This document shows positions 1 through 5,808 of a stretch of 6,416 nucleotides of DNA, in pieces. The DNA comes from Actinomycetota bacterium (lineage in GTDB: Bacteria; Actinomycetota; Acidimicrobiia; IMCC26256; PALSA-610), in NCBI GenBank assembly GCA_030839105.1, contig JAUZEI010000044.1:1-6416 (forward strand), written 5' to 3'. Every line of letters starts with the position of its first letter. The stretch's first letter is position 1. Both the position numbers and the translations under genes were made by a program. Under the pieces are notes generated by a model. That model did not search any database, was not told where the DNA came from, and worked only from the letters and a program-made list of their open reading frames with translations.

Positions 1-1
1 C

Positions 2-1054
2 GGAGTCGCGTTGCTCACCAACCGGACCACTGCGGCCGAGCGCCGCCGGATCGCAGCGGGCCTCGACGCCGGGGAGATCGACATCCTCGTCGGCACGCAC
101 GCGCTCCTCTACGGCGATGCGAAGTTCTCCCGGCTCGGGCTCGCCGTCGTCGACGAGCAACACCGGTTCGGTGTCGAGCAGCGCTCGCTGCTGCGCGGCA
201 AGGGCGACCAGCCCGACGTGCTCGTCATGACGGCAACCCCGATCCCGCGTACCGCAGCGATGCTCGTCTACGGCGATCTCGACAAGTCGGAGCTGCGCGA
301 GCTTCCTCCCGGTCGCACACCGATCCGGACTGCCCTTGTCGACCCGAGCCCGCTGGCCCACGCCGCGGCCTGGGACGCGCTCCGGGCCGAGGTCGCGGCC
401 GGGCACCAGGCGTACGTCGTCTGCCCGCTCGTCGAGGACAAGGGCAAGGTCGAGGCGAAGGCCGCGACCGCGGAGTACGAGCGGCTGCAAGCCGAGGAGC
501 TGCACGACCTGCGCGTCGGCTTGTTGCACGGGCAGATGCCGTCGAAGGAGAAAGCGGCGGTCATGCGCGCGTACCGAGCGGCCGAGCTCGACGTGCTGGT
601 CGCGACCACCGTCATCGAGGTCGGCGTCGACGTGCCGAACGCCACGGTGATGATCGTCGAGGACGCCGACCGGTTCGGCCTCTCGCAGCTCCATCAGTTG
701 CGGGGACGGGTCGGGCGCGGTGGCGACCGTTCGTATTGCTTCTTGTTCGCAGACCCGAGCACCGAGGACGGAGAGCTCCGGCTCGAGGCGATGGCGGCGA
801 GCACCGATGGTTTCGCGCTCGCGGAGAAGGACCTCGAGATCCGGGGTTCAGGTGAGGTGTTCGGCGAGCGCCAGTCGGGATTCAGTGACCTGAAGCTCGG
901 GCGCATCCCGCGCGACGAGGAGGCCGTGATGCAGGCGCGCCGCGTCGCCGAGGAGATCCTCGACGCGGACCCGGACCTCGGTTCGCATGCGCAACTCCGC
1001 GACGAGGTCCACGACCTCCTCGGCGACGCCGTCGACTTCTTGTTCAAGTCGTGA
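2..1054 (+). CDS. recG: ATP-dependent DNA helicase RecG, 3' part (5' end outside window)
   Basis: RecG is a superfamily 2 helicase that remodels stalled replication forks and Holliday junctions. The reading frame is open from the window edge, so the N-terminal wedge domain and Walker A motif lie upstream. About 350 residues are visible, roughly half of a usual RecG. Helicase motifs run in order: GTHALL (nt 92-109), the DEQH box followed by RFG (from nt 152), TATPIPRT (nt 230-253), LLHGQM (nt 521-538), ATTVIEVGVD (nt 602-631) and QLRGRVGRG (nt 695-721). The RGSGEVFGERQSG stretch (nt 842-880) matches the conserved C-terminal region of RecG. The DEQHRFG variant and this C-terminal block favour RecG over Mfd or UvrB. 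A TTG at position 11 is only an internal codon, because homology continues upstream of it. The gene stops 25 nt before rsmD, consistent with co-transcription. Confidence 0.96.
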   Translation, partial: GVALLTNRTTAAERRRIAAGLDAGEIDILVGTHALLYGDAKFSRLGLAVVDEQHRFGVEQRSLLRGKGDQPDVLVMTATPIPRTAAMLVYGDLDKSELRELPPGRTPIRTALVDPSPLAHAAAWDALRAEVAAGHQAYVVCPLVEDKGKVEAKAATAEYERLQAEELHDLRVGLLHGQMPSKEKAAVMRAYRAAELDVLVATTVIEVGVDVPNATVMIVEDADRFGLSQLHQLRGRVGRGGDRSYCFLFADPSTEDGELRLEAMAASTDGFALAEKDLEIRGSGEVFGERQSGFSDLKLGRIPRDEEAVMQARRVAEEILDADPDLGSHAQLRDEVHDLLGDAVDFLFKS

Positions 1055-1079
1055 ACACGACGCCGGGAACGGGAGCGCG

Positions 1080-1718
1080 ATGAGCAGACCCCGAGGGCTG
1101 CGGGTGATCGCGGGCTCGGCGCGGGGCCGGCGCCTCGTCGCGCCCGAGGGTGACTCGGTGCGGCCCACGAAAGACATCGCCCGCGAGGCGATGTTCTCCG
1201 CGCTCGACGCGCGCGGCGCCCTCGACGGCGCGCACGTCCTCGACCTCTATGCGGGAACCGGTGCGCTCGCCATCGAAGCCCTGTCCCGAGGAGCCGCGAC
1301 CGCCGTTCTGGTCGAACAGGACCGGGCCGCGCTCGCCGCTATCCGGACGAACTTACAGGTGCTCGAGCCGGGTCTTCCGATACTCGAACCGGGCCTGCGG
1401 TCCGCGGGGAGCGCCTCCGGTCGGGCCGGTACGGGCAGCCGGGCCGAAGTGGTCGCCCGCGACGTCCGCCGCTTCCTGGCGGCCGGGCCGCCCGAACGCG
1501 CGCCCTTCGATCTCGTGTTCGTCGACCCGCCCTACGAAACCGCCGACGACATCATCTCCGAGCAGCTCGGCGCGCTGATGGGGCCCGGATGGCTCGCGTC
1601 GGGCGCGATCGTCAGCGTCGAACGGCCGCGCCGGCATCCGGTCGTGCCACCGCCCGGCGTCTCGACCGGCTGGGAACGGACCTTCGGCGATACGCTTTTG
1701 TCGTTCTTGTTCCTTTGA
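1080..1718 (+). CDS. rsmD: 16S rRNA (guanine(966)-N(2))-methyltransferase RsmD
   Basis: RsmD uses S-adenosylmethionine to methylate N2 of G966 of 16S rRNA during small-subunit assembly. The 212-residue protein opens with RVIAGSARGRRL (residues 8-19) and has VRPTKDIAREAMFSAL (27-42), both typical of the family. The SAM-binding loop is DLYAGTGALAIEALSRGA (55-72), followed by the acidic VEQD (78-81). The catalytic DPPY is at 149-152, and the C-terminal TFGDTLLSFL matches the family end. The ATG at 1080 is chosen because family homology begins right there and a GGGAG lies just upstream; the frame is open further up but that part looks like junk overlapping recG. An insertion of about 20-25 low-complexity residues (around 95-121) carries a duplicated LEPGL and makes the protein somewhat longer than usual. 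It sits between recG and coaD, a common actinobacterial order. Confidence 0.95.
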   Translation: MSRPRGLRVIAGSARGRRLVAPEGDSVRPTKDIAREAMFSALDARGALDGAHVLDLYAGTGALAIEALSRGAATAVLVEQDRAALAAIRTNLQVLEPGLPILEPGLRSAGSASGRAGTGSRAEVVARDVRRFLAAGPPERAPFDLVFVDPPYETADDIISEQLGALMGPGWLASGAIVSVERPRRHPVVPPPGVSTGWERTFGDTLLSFLFL

Positions 1719-1748
1719 CTCGCCTGTTCTCGATATCCGTGTCCGACT

Positions 1749-1756
1749 GGGGGAAG
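1749..1756 (+). promoter_or_regulatory. Ribosome binding site of coaD
   Basis: The purine run GGGGGAAG lies 4 nt before a GTG codon at 1761. No ATG is available near the start of the conserved coaD reading frame, so this site supports the GTG start. Confidence 0.6.
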
Positions 1757-1760
1757 CTGC

Positions 1761-2270
1761 GTGAGGACCGCCCTCTGTCCGGGATCGTTCGATCCGGTGA
1801 CCCTCGGTCACCTCGACATCATCGAACGCTCGTCCCGGCACTTCGACGAAGTCATCGTCGCGGTTATCCGTAATCCCCAGAAGACGCAATCGCTCTTCAG
1901 CCTCGAAGACCGCCAGCAGATGCTGAAGGAGGCGACCCAGCACCTCTCGAACATCCGCATCGAGTTCTTCAAGGGACTGCTCGTCGACTTCGCCCGCGAC
2001 CACGGCGTCGACGCGATCGTGAAGGGTCTGCGGGCGGTCTCCGATTTCGATCAGGAGCTGCAGATGGCGCAGATGAACCAGCGCCTGTCGGGGATCGACA
2101 CGTTCTTCTTGTCGACGAGCCCCCAGCACTCGTTCCTGTCCTCGAGCCTCGTGCGCGAGGTCGCCCGCTTCGGCGGCGACGTCTCGGGAATGGTGCCGGG
2201 AAACGTCAACGACCGGCTGGTCGAGACGTTTCAGAACGGGCGCTCGACCGCTGCCGAAGGTGAGGTGTGA
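1761..2270 (+). CDS. coaD: Phosphopantetheine adenylyltransferase (CoA biosynthesis)
   Basis: CoaD transfers AMP from ATP to 4'-phosphopantetheine to give dephospho-CoA, the penultimate step of CoA synthesis, in the cytosol. The 169-residue product has a normal family length. The nucleotidyltransferase signature PGSFDPVTLGHLDII (residues 7-21) contains the T-x-G-H nucleotide-binding motif. VKGLR occurs mid-protein, and the C-terminal block SFLSSSLVREVARFGGDV, followed by SGMVP, matches the conserved ATP-binding end of the family. The GTG start is supported by family alignment and a strong Shine-Dalgarno sequence. It begins 42 nt after rsmD. Its stop codon overlaps the ATG of the next gene by one base (TGATG), which suggests translational coupling. 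Confidence 0.97.
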   Translation: MRTALCPGSFDPVTLGHLDIIERSSRHFDEVIVAVIRNPQKTQSLFSLEDRQQMLKEATQHLSNIRIEFFKGLLVDFARDHGVDAIVKGLRAVSDFDQELQMAQMNQRLSGIDTFFLSTSPQHSFLSSSLVREVARFGGDVSGMVPGNVNDRLVETFQNGRSTAAEGEV

Positions 2271-2806
2271 TGCTCGAGGACGAACCGGAGAAGGTGCCCG
2301 ACTCGACGCTGCTGCTGGAGCGGCTCCGCGACATTCTCGACGCCGCCCGCAAGCTGCCGATGTCGGCGTCGGTGTCGATCAACCGCGACGAGTTCGGTGC
2401 GTTGCTCCAAGATGCGATCGACGGCCTGCCCGAGGAGCTGCGCGAGGCGCGTTGGCTCCTCAAGGAGCGCGACGCCGTCGTCGAACGGGCCGGGGCCGAG
2501 GCGAGCCGCCTGGTCGAAGCCGCGCGGGTACGCGCCGAGCGAATGGTCGAGAAGAACGAGCTCGTGCGCGAAGCACGGCGTACGAGCGAGGAGATCCTGG
2601 AGGACGCCGAGCGCCACGCGGCGGCGCTCCGGCACGAAGCCGAGGACTACGTCGACCGCAAGCTCGCCGCGTTCGAGGTGGTCCTCGACCGCACGATGCA
2701 GACCGTGCAGAAGGGTCGCGAGCGGCTCCAGGTCCACGCGCCGTCGCCCGTCGTCAACGACGCGGACGCCGACGAGAGCGACTTCTTCGACCAGGACGAT
2801 CTCTGA
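2270..2806 (+). CDS. SepIVA/DivIVA-like coiled-coil protein (short form)
   Basis: This 178-residue protein is almost wholly helical and charged, with no signal peptide or membrane segment. Residues 15-70 (LLERLRDILDAARKLPMSAS and onward through REARWLLKERDAV) and 118-153 (LRHEAEDYVDRKLAAFEVVL and onward to KGRERLQ) resemble, as I remember them, the two ends of mycobacterial SepIVA (Rv2927c). SepIVA is a DivIVA-domain septation factor of about 245 residues. The long alanine/glutamate-rich repeat region in the middle of SepIVA is much reduced here (about 71-117). The C-terminus is a distinctive acidic tail (residues 164-178, rich in D and E). Neighbourhood supports the match, because SepIVA also lies next to DUF177 and rnc in mycobacteria. 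The ATG at 2270 is preferred over the GTG at 2267; AAGGTGAGG lies just upstream. Automated pipelines may call it ATP synthase subunit B-like because of the coiled coil. A role in division or polar growth is inferred. Confidence 0.75.
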   Translation: MLEDEPEKVPDSTLLLERLRDILDAARKLPMSASVSINRDEFGALLQDAIDGLPEELREARWLLKERDAVVERAGAEASRLVEAARVRAERMVEKNELVREARRTSEEILEDAERHAAALRHEAEDYVDRKLAAFEVVLDRTMQTVQKGRERLQVHAPSPVVNDADADESDFFDQDDL

Positions 2807-2823
2807 TCGACCGCCTCATCTGA

Positions 2824-2869
2824 CCGGATCCTGACGCCCGGAAAAGAGGGCTGACCTGCTAGGATCCGG
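2824..2869. repeat. 9-bp inverted repeat overlapping the promoter
   Basis: CCGGATCCT (2824-2832) is the exact reverse complement of AGGATCCGG (2861-2869), with 28 nt between. The right arm covers five of the six bases of the TAGGAT -10 candidate. The loop contains a further 4-bp stem (2836-2839 with 2848-2851, 8-nt loop). Confidence 0.6.
2857..2865 (+). promoter_or_regulatory. Extended -10 promoter element (TGC-TAGGAT)
   Basis: TGCTAGGAT matches the extended -10 pattern TGnTAnnnT used by primary sigma factors in actinobacteria. At 16-18 bp upstream there is only GC-rich sequence with no TTGACA-like -35; extended -10 promoters often tolerate this. The start of transcription would fall near 2871-2873, giving a leader of about 125 nt to the DUF177 ATG. 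The location in the only long gap supports it; it is a pattern call only. Confidence 0.45.
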
Positions 2870-2870
2870 C

Positions 2871-2885
2871 GCGCACCCGGTGCGC
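2871..2885. repeat. Perfect 15-nt palindrome at the predicted transcription start
   Basis: GCGCACC-C-GGTGCGC is a 7-bp perfect inverted repeat around one central base. It starts 5 nt after the -10 candidate, so it would cover the transcription start. It could be a repressor operator, or, once transcribed, a small hairpin at the extreme 5' end of the mRNA. Confidence 0.55.
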
Positions 2886-2997
2886 AGGCGGTACATTCCC
2901 CGCGCCGGCCCGTGCGGTCCCGGCCCAACCAGTCGGCCCGTCCGGCGCCTCTCCAGAGAACACCTTGTTGAACCACGATCTCGAAGTGACACCACGT

Positions 2998-3507
2998 ATG
3001 CCGACCTCCAGCGTGTTCCGAATTCCAGTCACAAGCCTGTTGCGGCGCCCCGGCGCGTCCCGGACGGCCCAGGTCGAGGGCACGCTCGCCGACATACGCG
3101 GTCCGGGAGCCGAGGTCGGCGACGAGCAGCCGATCGCCGTCGACCTCACGCTGGAGCGGGTTTCGGAGGGCATCGTCGTCCGGGGCAGCGTCGCGACCCG
3201 CTGGGAGGCCGCCTGTAGTCGCTGCCTCGTTCCCGTCGGCGACGACCTCGTCGTGCACGTGGGCGAGCTGTACGAGCGCAACCCACTCGAGGGAGAGACC
3301 TATCCCCTCTCGGACGACGACATCGTCGACCTCGAACCCCTGATCCGCGATGCGCTCCTGCTCGAGCTGCCCGCGGTGCCGCTCTGCCGTCCCGACTGCC
3401 AGGGCCTCTGCCCGAGCTGCGGGGTCGACCACAACCTGACGAGCTGCGACTGCTCCGACGCGGAACCCGATCCGCGCTGGGACGCCCTGCGCTCACTCGA
3501 TCTCTGA
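2998..3507 (+). CDS. DUF177/YceD family protein (large-subunit rRNA accumulation)
   Basis: DUF177 (YceD) proteins are needed for normal 23S rRNA levels in some bacteria and are typically encoded directly before rpmF, as here. The 169-residue protein begins with FRIPVTSLLRRPG (residues 7-19), typical of the family N-terminus. It has the conserved CSRC pair (Cys 73 and 76). The C-terminal cysteine cluster is at 130, 134, 138, 141, 150 and 152, around GLCPSCG, and DPRWDAL is near the end. The cysteines suggest metal binding, which is an inference. The ATG at 2998 is chosen from the family start and a weak GAAGTG 9 nt upstream; in-frame TTG (2965, 2968) and GTG (2986) codons would add up to 11 unconserved residues. 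rpmF follows after 57 nt. Confidence 0.88.
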   Translation: MPTSSVFRIPVTSLLRRPGASRTAQVEGTLADIRGPGAEVGDEQPIAVDLTLERVSEGIVVRGSVATRWEAACSRCLVPVGDDLVVHVGELYERNPLEGETYPLSDDDIVDLEPLIRDALLLELPAVPLCRPDCQGLCPSCGVDHNLTSCDCSDAEPDPRWDALRSLDL

Positions 3508-3564
3508 CCCTTCGATCACGTCCGTACGATCTCACGAATCACGTTCACGAGGAGCTGCGAATTC

Positions 3565-3744
3565 ATGGCCGTCCCGAAGCGCAAGATGAGCCGCTCCGCG
3601 ACCCGCTCGCGCAAGTCGGCAAACATGCGGCTTGCGCCCCCGGCGCACTCGCTGTGCCCGAACTGCGGCGCGTCGCGGCTACCCCACCGGGTGTGCAGCA
3701 ACTGCGGCTGGTACCGAGGCCGCCAGGTCCTCGACGTCGAGTAG
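3565..3744 (+). CDS. rpmF: 50S ribosomal protein L32
   Basis: L32 is a small basic protein of the large ribosomal subunit. The 59-residue product starts MAVPKRKMSRS, the usual L32 start, followed by a run of Arg, Lys and Ser. It then has a complete zinc ribbon with CPNC (Cys 31 and 34) and CSNC (Cys 44 and 47), and LPHRVCSNCGWYRGRQVLDV closes the protein. It is therefore the zinc-binding form rather than the cysteine-free paralogue some actinobacteria keep for zinc starvation. GAGGAG (3549-3554) is a good ribosome binding site 10 nt before the ATG. The placement after DUF177 and before plsX is the classic yceD-rpmF-plsX order. Confidence 0.97.
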   Translation: MAVPKRKMSRSATRSRKSANMRLAPPAHSLCPNCGASRLPHRVCSNCGWYRGRQVLDVE

Positions 3745-3746
3745 CG

Positions 3747-3751
3747 AAGGA
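3747..3751 (+). promoter_or_regulatory. Ribosome binding site fixing the GTG start of plsX
   Basis: AAGGA lies 3 nt after the rpmF stop and 6 nt before the GTG at 3758. It selects that GTG over a second in-frame GTG at 3767 and over upstream codons that would overlap rpmF. Confidence 0.6.
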
Positions 3752-3757
3752 CGACCC

Positions 3758-4759
3758 GTGCCGCCCGTGATCGCGATCGACGCGATGGGCGGCGATCGCG
3801 CGCCTGCGGAGATCATCGCGGGGGCGCTCGAGGCCGTCGACGTCTGCGACGTCGACGTGCTGCTCGTCGGCACCGCCGAAGCGCTGCGCGCCCACCTTCC
3901 CGACGGTTGCGCGCCGGCCCGGGTGGAGCTCGTCGAGGTCGCGCAGGTCATCGCGATGGACGAAGAGCCGGCGGCGGCGGTGCGCACCAAGAAGGACTCC
4001 TCGATCGTGCGGGCGGCCGAGGCGGTCCGCGACGGGCGCGCGGCGGCGATGGTCGGGGCCGGCAACACCGGTGCGACGATGGCCGCCGCGCTGCTGCGGT
4101 GCGGCCGGATCAAGGGCGTACACCGGCCCGCGATCGCGGTCCCGATCCCCGTCTTCGGCGAGGGTCGGCTCCAGCTGCTCGTCGACGGCGGCGCCACGGT
4201 CGATCCCGATCCCGAGTGGTTGGTCGAATGGGCCGAGCTCGCCCGGGCCTACGCCCGGATCCGGCTCGACGTGGCCGAACCGACCATCGGGCTCCTGTCC
4301 AACGGTGAGGAGCCGGGCAAGGGCGATGCCCTGCGCAAACGTGCGTGGGAGCTCCTCGCCGAGGTGAAGGGGTTTGTCGGCAACGTCGAAGGCCGCGACG
4401 TCGCGCGCCGCAGCGCCGACGTCATCATCACCGAAGGGATCACCGGCAACGTCACCTTGAAGGCGCTCGAAGGCGCGGTCATGGGGCTGGCCGGCCGCGT
4501 GTTCGGGGTCGTCGACGAACCCGGCGCACCTTGGGCCGCCGCGGCCGACGCGCTGAAGCTTCGGCTGCTCGAAGCCGCCGCGCCGCTCCTGCCCGACAAC
4601 ACCGGCGGCGCGGTCCTGTTGGGCATCGAAGGCGTCTGCGTGATCTCGCACGGCGCGTCGTCGGCGACGGCGATCGTCAACGCGGTCCGCGTCGCGCGCG
4701 ACTGCGTGAACGCCGACGTCGTTTCGGCGTTGCGCGAGGCGGTGACGGGTGCCGGCTGA
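3758..4759 (+). CDS. plsX: Phosphate acyltransferase PlsX
   Basis: PlsX converts acyl-ACP and phosphate to acyl-phosphate, the donor used by PlsY to start phosphatidic acid synthesis; it acts at the membrane surface. The 333-residue product has family length. It begins IAIDAMGGDRAP (residues 4-15). Further conserved blocks are DSSIVRAAEAV, VGAGNTGATMAAALLR, VDGGATVDPDPEWLV, GLLSNGEEPGKGDALRK, FVGNVEGRDV, DVIITEGITGNVTLKALEG, and near the end GIEGVCVISHGAS. The frame is open upstream to 3632, but family homology starts only at the GTG at 3758, 13 nt after rpmF. The last codons overlap the following ACP-like gene by 11 nt, so the two are probably co-translated. Confidence 0.96.
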   Translation: MPPVIAIDAMGGDRAPAEIIAGALEAVDVCDVDVLLVGTAEALRAHLPDGCAPARVELVEVAQVIAMDEEPAAAVRTKKDSSIVRAAEAVRDGRAAAMVGAGNTGATMAAALLRCGRIKGVHRPAIAVPIPVFGEGRLQLLVDGGATVDPDPEWLVEWAELARAYARIRLDVAEPTIGLLSNGEEPGKGDALRKRAWELLAEVKGFVGNVEGRDVARRSADVIITEGITGNVTLKALEGAVMGLAGRVFGVVDEPGAPWAAAADALKLRLLEAAAPLLPDNTGGAVLLGIEGVCVISHGASSATAIVNAVRVARDCVNADVVSALREAVTGAG

Positions 4760-5054
4760 GACCCACAGTCACCTCGGGCCGATCAGCGGCGACGACGTCG
4801 AACGCGTCGTACGCGATCAGCTCGTCGAGATCCTCGACGTCGATCCCGACATCGTCACCCTCGACACGCGCCTTCGCGAAGACCTCGACGCCGACGACTT
4901 CGCCGTCATCGATCTCGTCGAAGGAGTGATCGCCGAGCTCGGGGAGCGAATGGTGGGCTTCTCGATCGACGACGACGATCTCGTCGAGCTCCGCACCGTG
5001 CGCGACGCGGTCGAATGCGCGTTGGCCGGTCTCGGTTCGGAAGGTCGTTCGTGA
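4749..5054 (+). CDS. Acyl-carrier-protein-like protein lacking the phosphopantetheine serine
   Basis: This 101-residue acidic protein aligns by eye with acyl carrier proteins. Helix I is around residues 15-31 (DDVERVVRDQLVEILDV), and residues 39-46 (DTRLREDL) match the conserved loop before helix II. Residues 52-67 look like helix II and 84-94 (VRDAVECALAG) like helix IV. At the modification site the usual G-A-D-S-L is D-A-D-D-F (residues 47-51): the attachment serine is Asp50 (codon GAC, 4896-4898) and the leucine is Phe. A Ser-to-Asp change needs at least two base substitutions, so a single read error is unlikely. Residues after helix II are a few longer than in normal ACPs. The GTG start has GAGG 9 nt upstream and overlaps plsX. 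As written it cannot be loaded by an ACP synthase at the standard site, so a structural or regulatory role is more likely; this is inference. Confidence 0.75.
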   Translation: MPAETHSHLGPISGDDVERVVRDQLVEILDVDPDIVTLDTRLREDLDADDFAVIDLVEGVIAELGERMVGFSIDDDDLVELRTVRDAVECALAGLGSEGRS

Positions 5055-5070
5055 AACGCGGGGATCGGTC

Positions 5071-5808
5071 GTGAAAGTCGCCTCGCTCGAAGGCCTGCAG
5101 AAGCTCGAGGCGAACATCGGCGTCACCTTCAACGATCGCCACACCCTGCTGCGATCGCTCGCGCACCGGTCGTGGTGTTCGGAGAACGGTGAGCCCGAAT
5201 CGAACGAGCGGCTGGAGTTCCTCGGCGACTCCGTGCTCGGGCTCGTCGTGACGCATTACGTGTTCGAGCACTTCCCGACGCTTCCCGAGGGCCAGCTCTC
5301 GGAGGTGCGTGCCGGCGTGGTCAACGCCCGGGTGCTCGCCGAGCTTGCCGGCGAGCTCGACCTCGGCGCCCACCTGCTCCTCGGCAAGGGAGAGGACGCG
5401 GCGGGTGGTCGCGCCAAGCAGTCGATCCTCGCCGACGCGTTCGAGGCCGTCGTGGCCGCGGTGTACCTCGACCAGGGCTTCGCGGTCGCGCGCGACCTCA
5501 TCCTGCGCTGCCTCTCCGAACGCATCGCCGACGCGGCCGCGGGCCCCGGCGGTCGCGACTACAAGACCCGTCTGCAAGAGGCCGCCGCCGCTCGCTCGCT
5601 CGGACGTCCGCGTTACGTCGTCCGCGACGAGGGGCCGGATCATGCGAAGCACTTCTTCGCGATGGTGTACCTGAACGATCGCCAGTACGGCGAGGGCGAA
5701 GGGCGTTCGAAGAAGGAAGCCGAGCAGTCCGCCGCGTGGGTCGCGTTTACGCGCCTACAAGAAGAAGCGGATGTCATGCAGGGGGGCGACCATGCCGGAG
5801 CTACCTGA
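5071..5808 (+). CDS. rnc: Ribonuclease III
   Basis: RNase III cleaves double-stranded RNA, processing the rRNA precursor and trimming structured mRNAs. The 245-residue protein has an N-terminal nuclease domain with the signature NERLEFLGDSVLGLVV (residues 45-60). Glu46, Glu49 and Asp53 are in the expected places, Glu73 precedes the LSEVRAG stretch, and ADAFEAVVAAVYLD (121-134) supplies Asp122 and Glu125 of the metal site. A double-stranded RNA-binding domain follows (about 163-230), with DYKTRLQE, the GPDHAKHF region and SKKEAEQSAA. All catalytic residues are intact. The GTG start is preceded by GGGGA at 5060-5064 and lies 16 nt after the ACP-like gene. The 3' end overlaps mutM by 17 nt, consistent with coupled expression. 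Confidence 0.97.
   Translation: MKVASLEGLQKLEANIGVTFNDRHTLLRSLAHRSWCSENGEPESNERLEFLGDSVLGLVVTHYVFEHFPTLPEGQLSEVRAGVVNARVLAELAGELDLGAHLLLGKGEDAAGGRAKQSILADAFEAVVAAVYLDQGFAVARDLILRCLSERIADAAAGPGGRDYKTRLQEAAAARSLGRPRYVVRDEGPDHAKHFFAMVYLNDRQYGEGEGRSKKEAEQSAAWVAFTRLQEEADVMQGGDHAGAT

Larger units (their letters stand above)
2807..2997 (+). promoter_or_regulatory. Intergenic control region upstream of the DUF177-rpmF-plsX operon
   Basis: This 191-nt gap is the largest in the window. It contains a candidate extended -10 (2857-2865), a 9-bp inverted repeat (2824-2832 with 2861-2869), a smaller nested stem (GCCC 2836-2839 with GGGC 2848-2851) and a 15-nt palindrome (2871-2885). The remaining leader is very GC-rich, with GGCCC three times and a 7-bp inverted repeat (2902-2908 with 2942-2948). 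No T-tract follows any stem, so an intrinsic terminator for the upstream operon is not evident. No convincing small ORF was found. Confidence 0.55.

Noticed and set aside
1707..1740. Possible promoter between rsmD and coaD (TTGTTC or TTGACT with GATATC/TATCCG)
   Set aside because: Spacings of 11, 19 or 21 bp do not fit a normal -35/-10 pair, and the 42-nt gap is easily read through from upstream.
1353..2129. Long reverse-strand open frame (258 codons) across rsmD and coaD
   Set aside because: It lies antisense to two clearly conserved genes, has biased composition without recognisable motifs, and is expected from high-GC codon use.
2902..2948. GC-rich leader with a 7-bp inverted repeat and three GGCCC copies, considered as a riboswitch or ribosomal-protein leader
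   Set aside because: It does not match any riboswitch consensus I know, and short complementary GC-rich words are expected by chance here.
2965..2997. TTG start at 2965 for the DUF177 gene
   Set aside because: The added 11 residues show no family similarity and the upstream sequence has no good ribosome binding site; the ATG at 2998 fits the family start.
3563..4651. Reverse-strand open frame (362 codons) opposite rpmF and plsX
   Set aside because: The forward strand carries unmistakable L32 and PlsX; the reverse product has no family resemblance and is rich in Arg, Gly and Asp, as shadow frames are.
4749..5054. The ACP-like gene as a pseudogene
   Set aside because: The frame is intact, has its own ribosome binding site and normal start and stop, and the replaced residue is the only clear key-site loss; decay would usually also bring stops or frameshifts.
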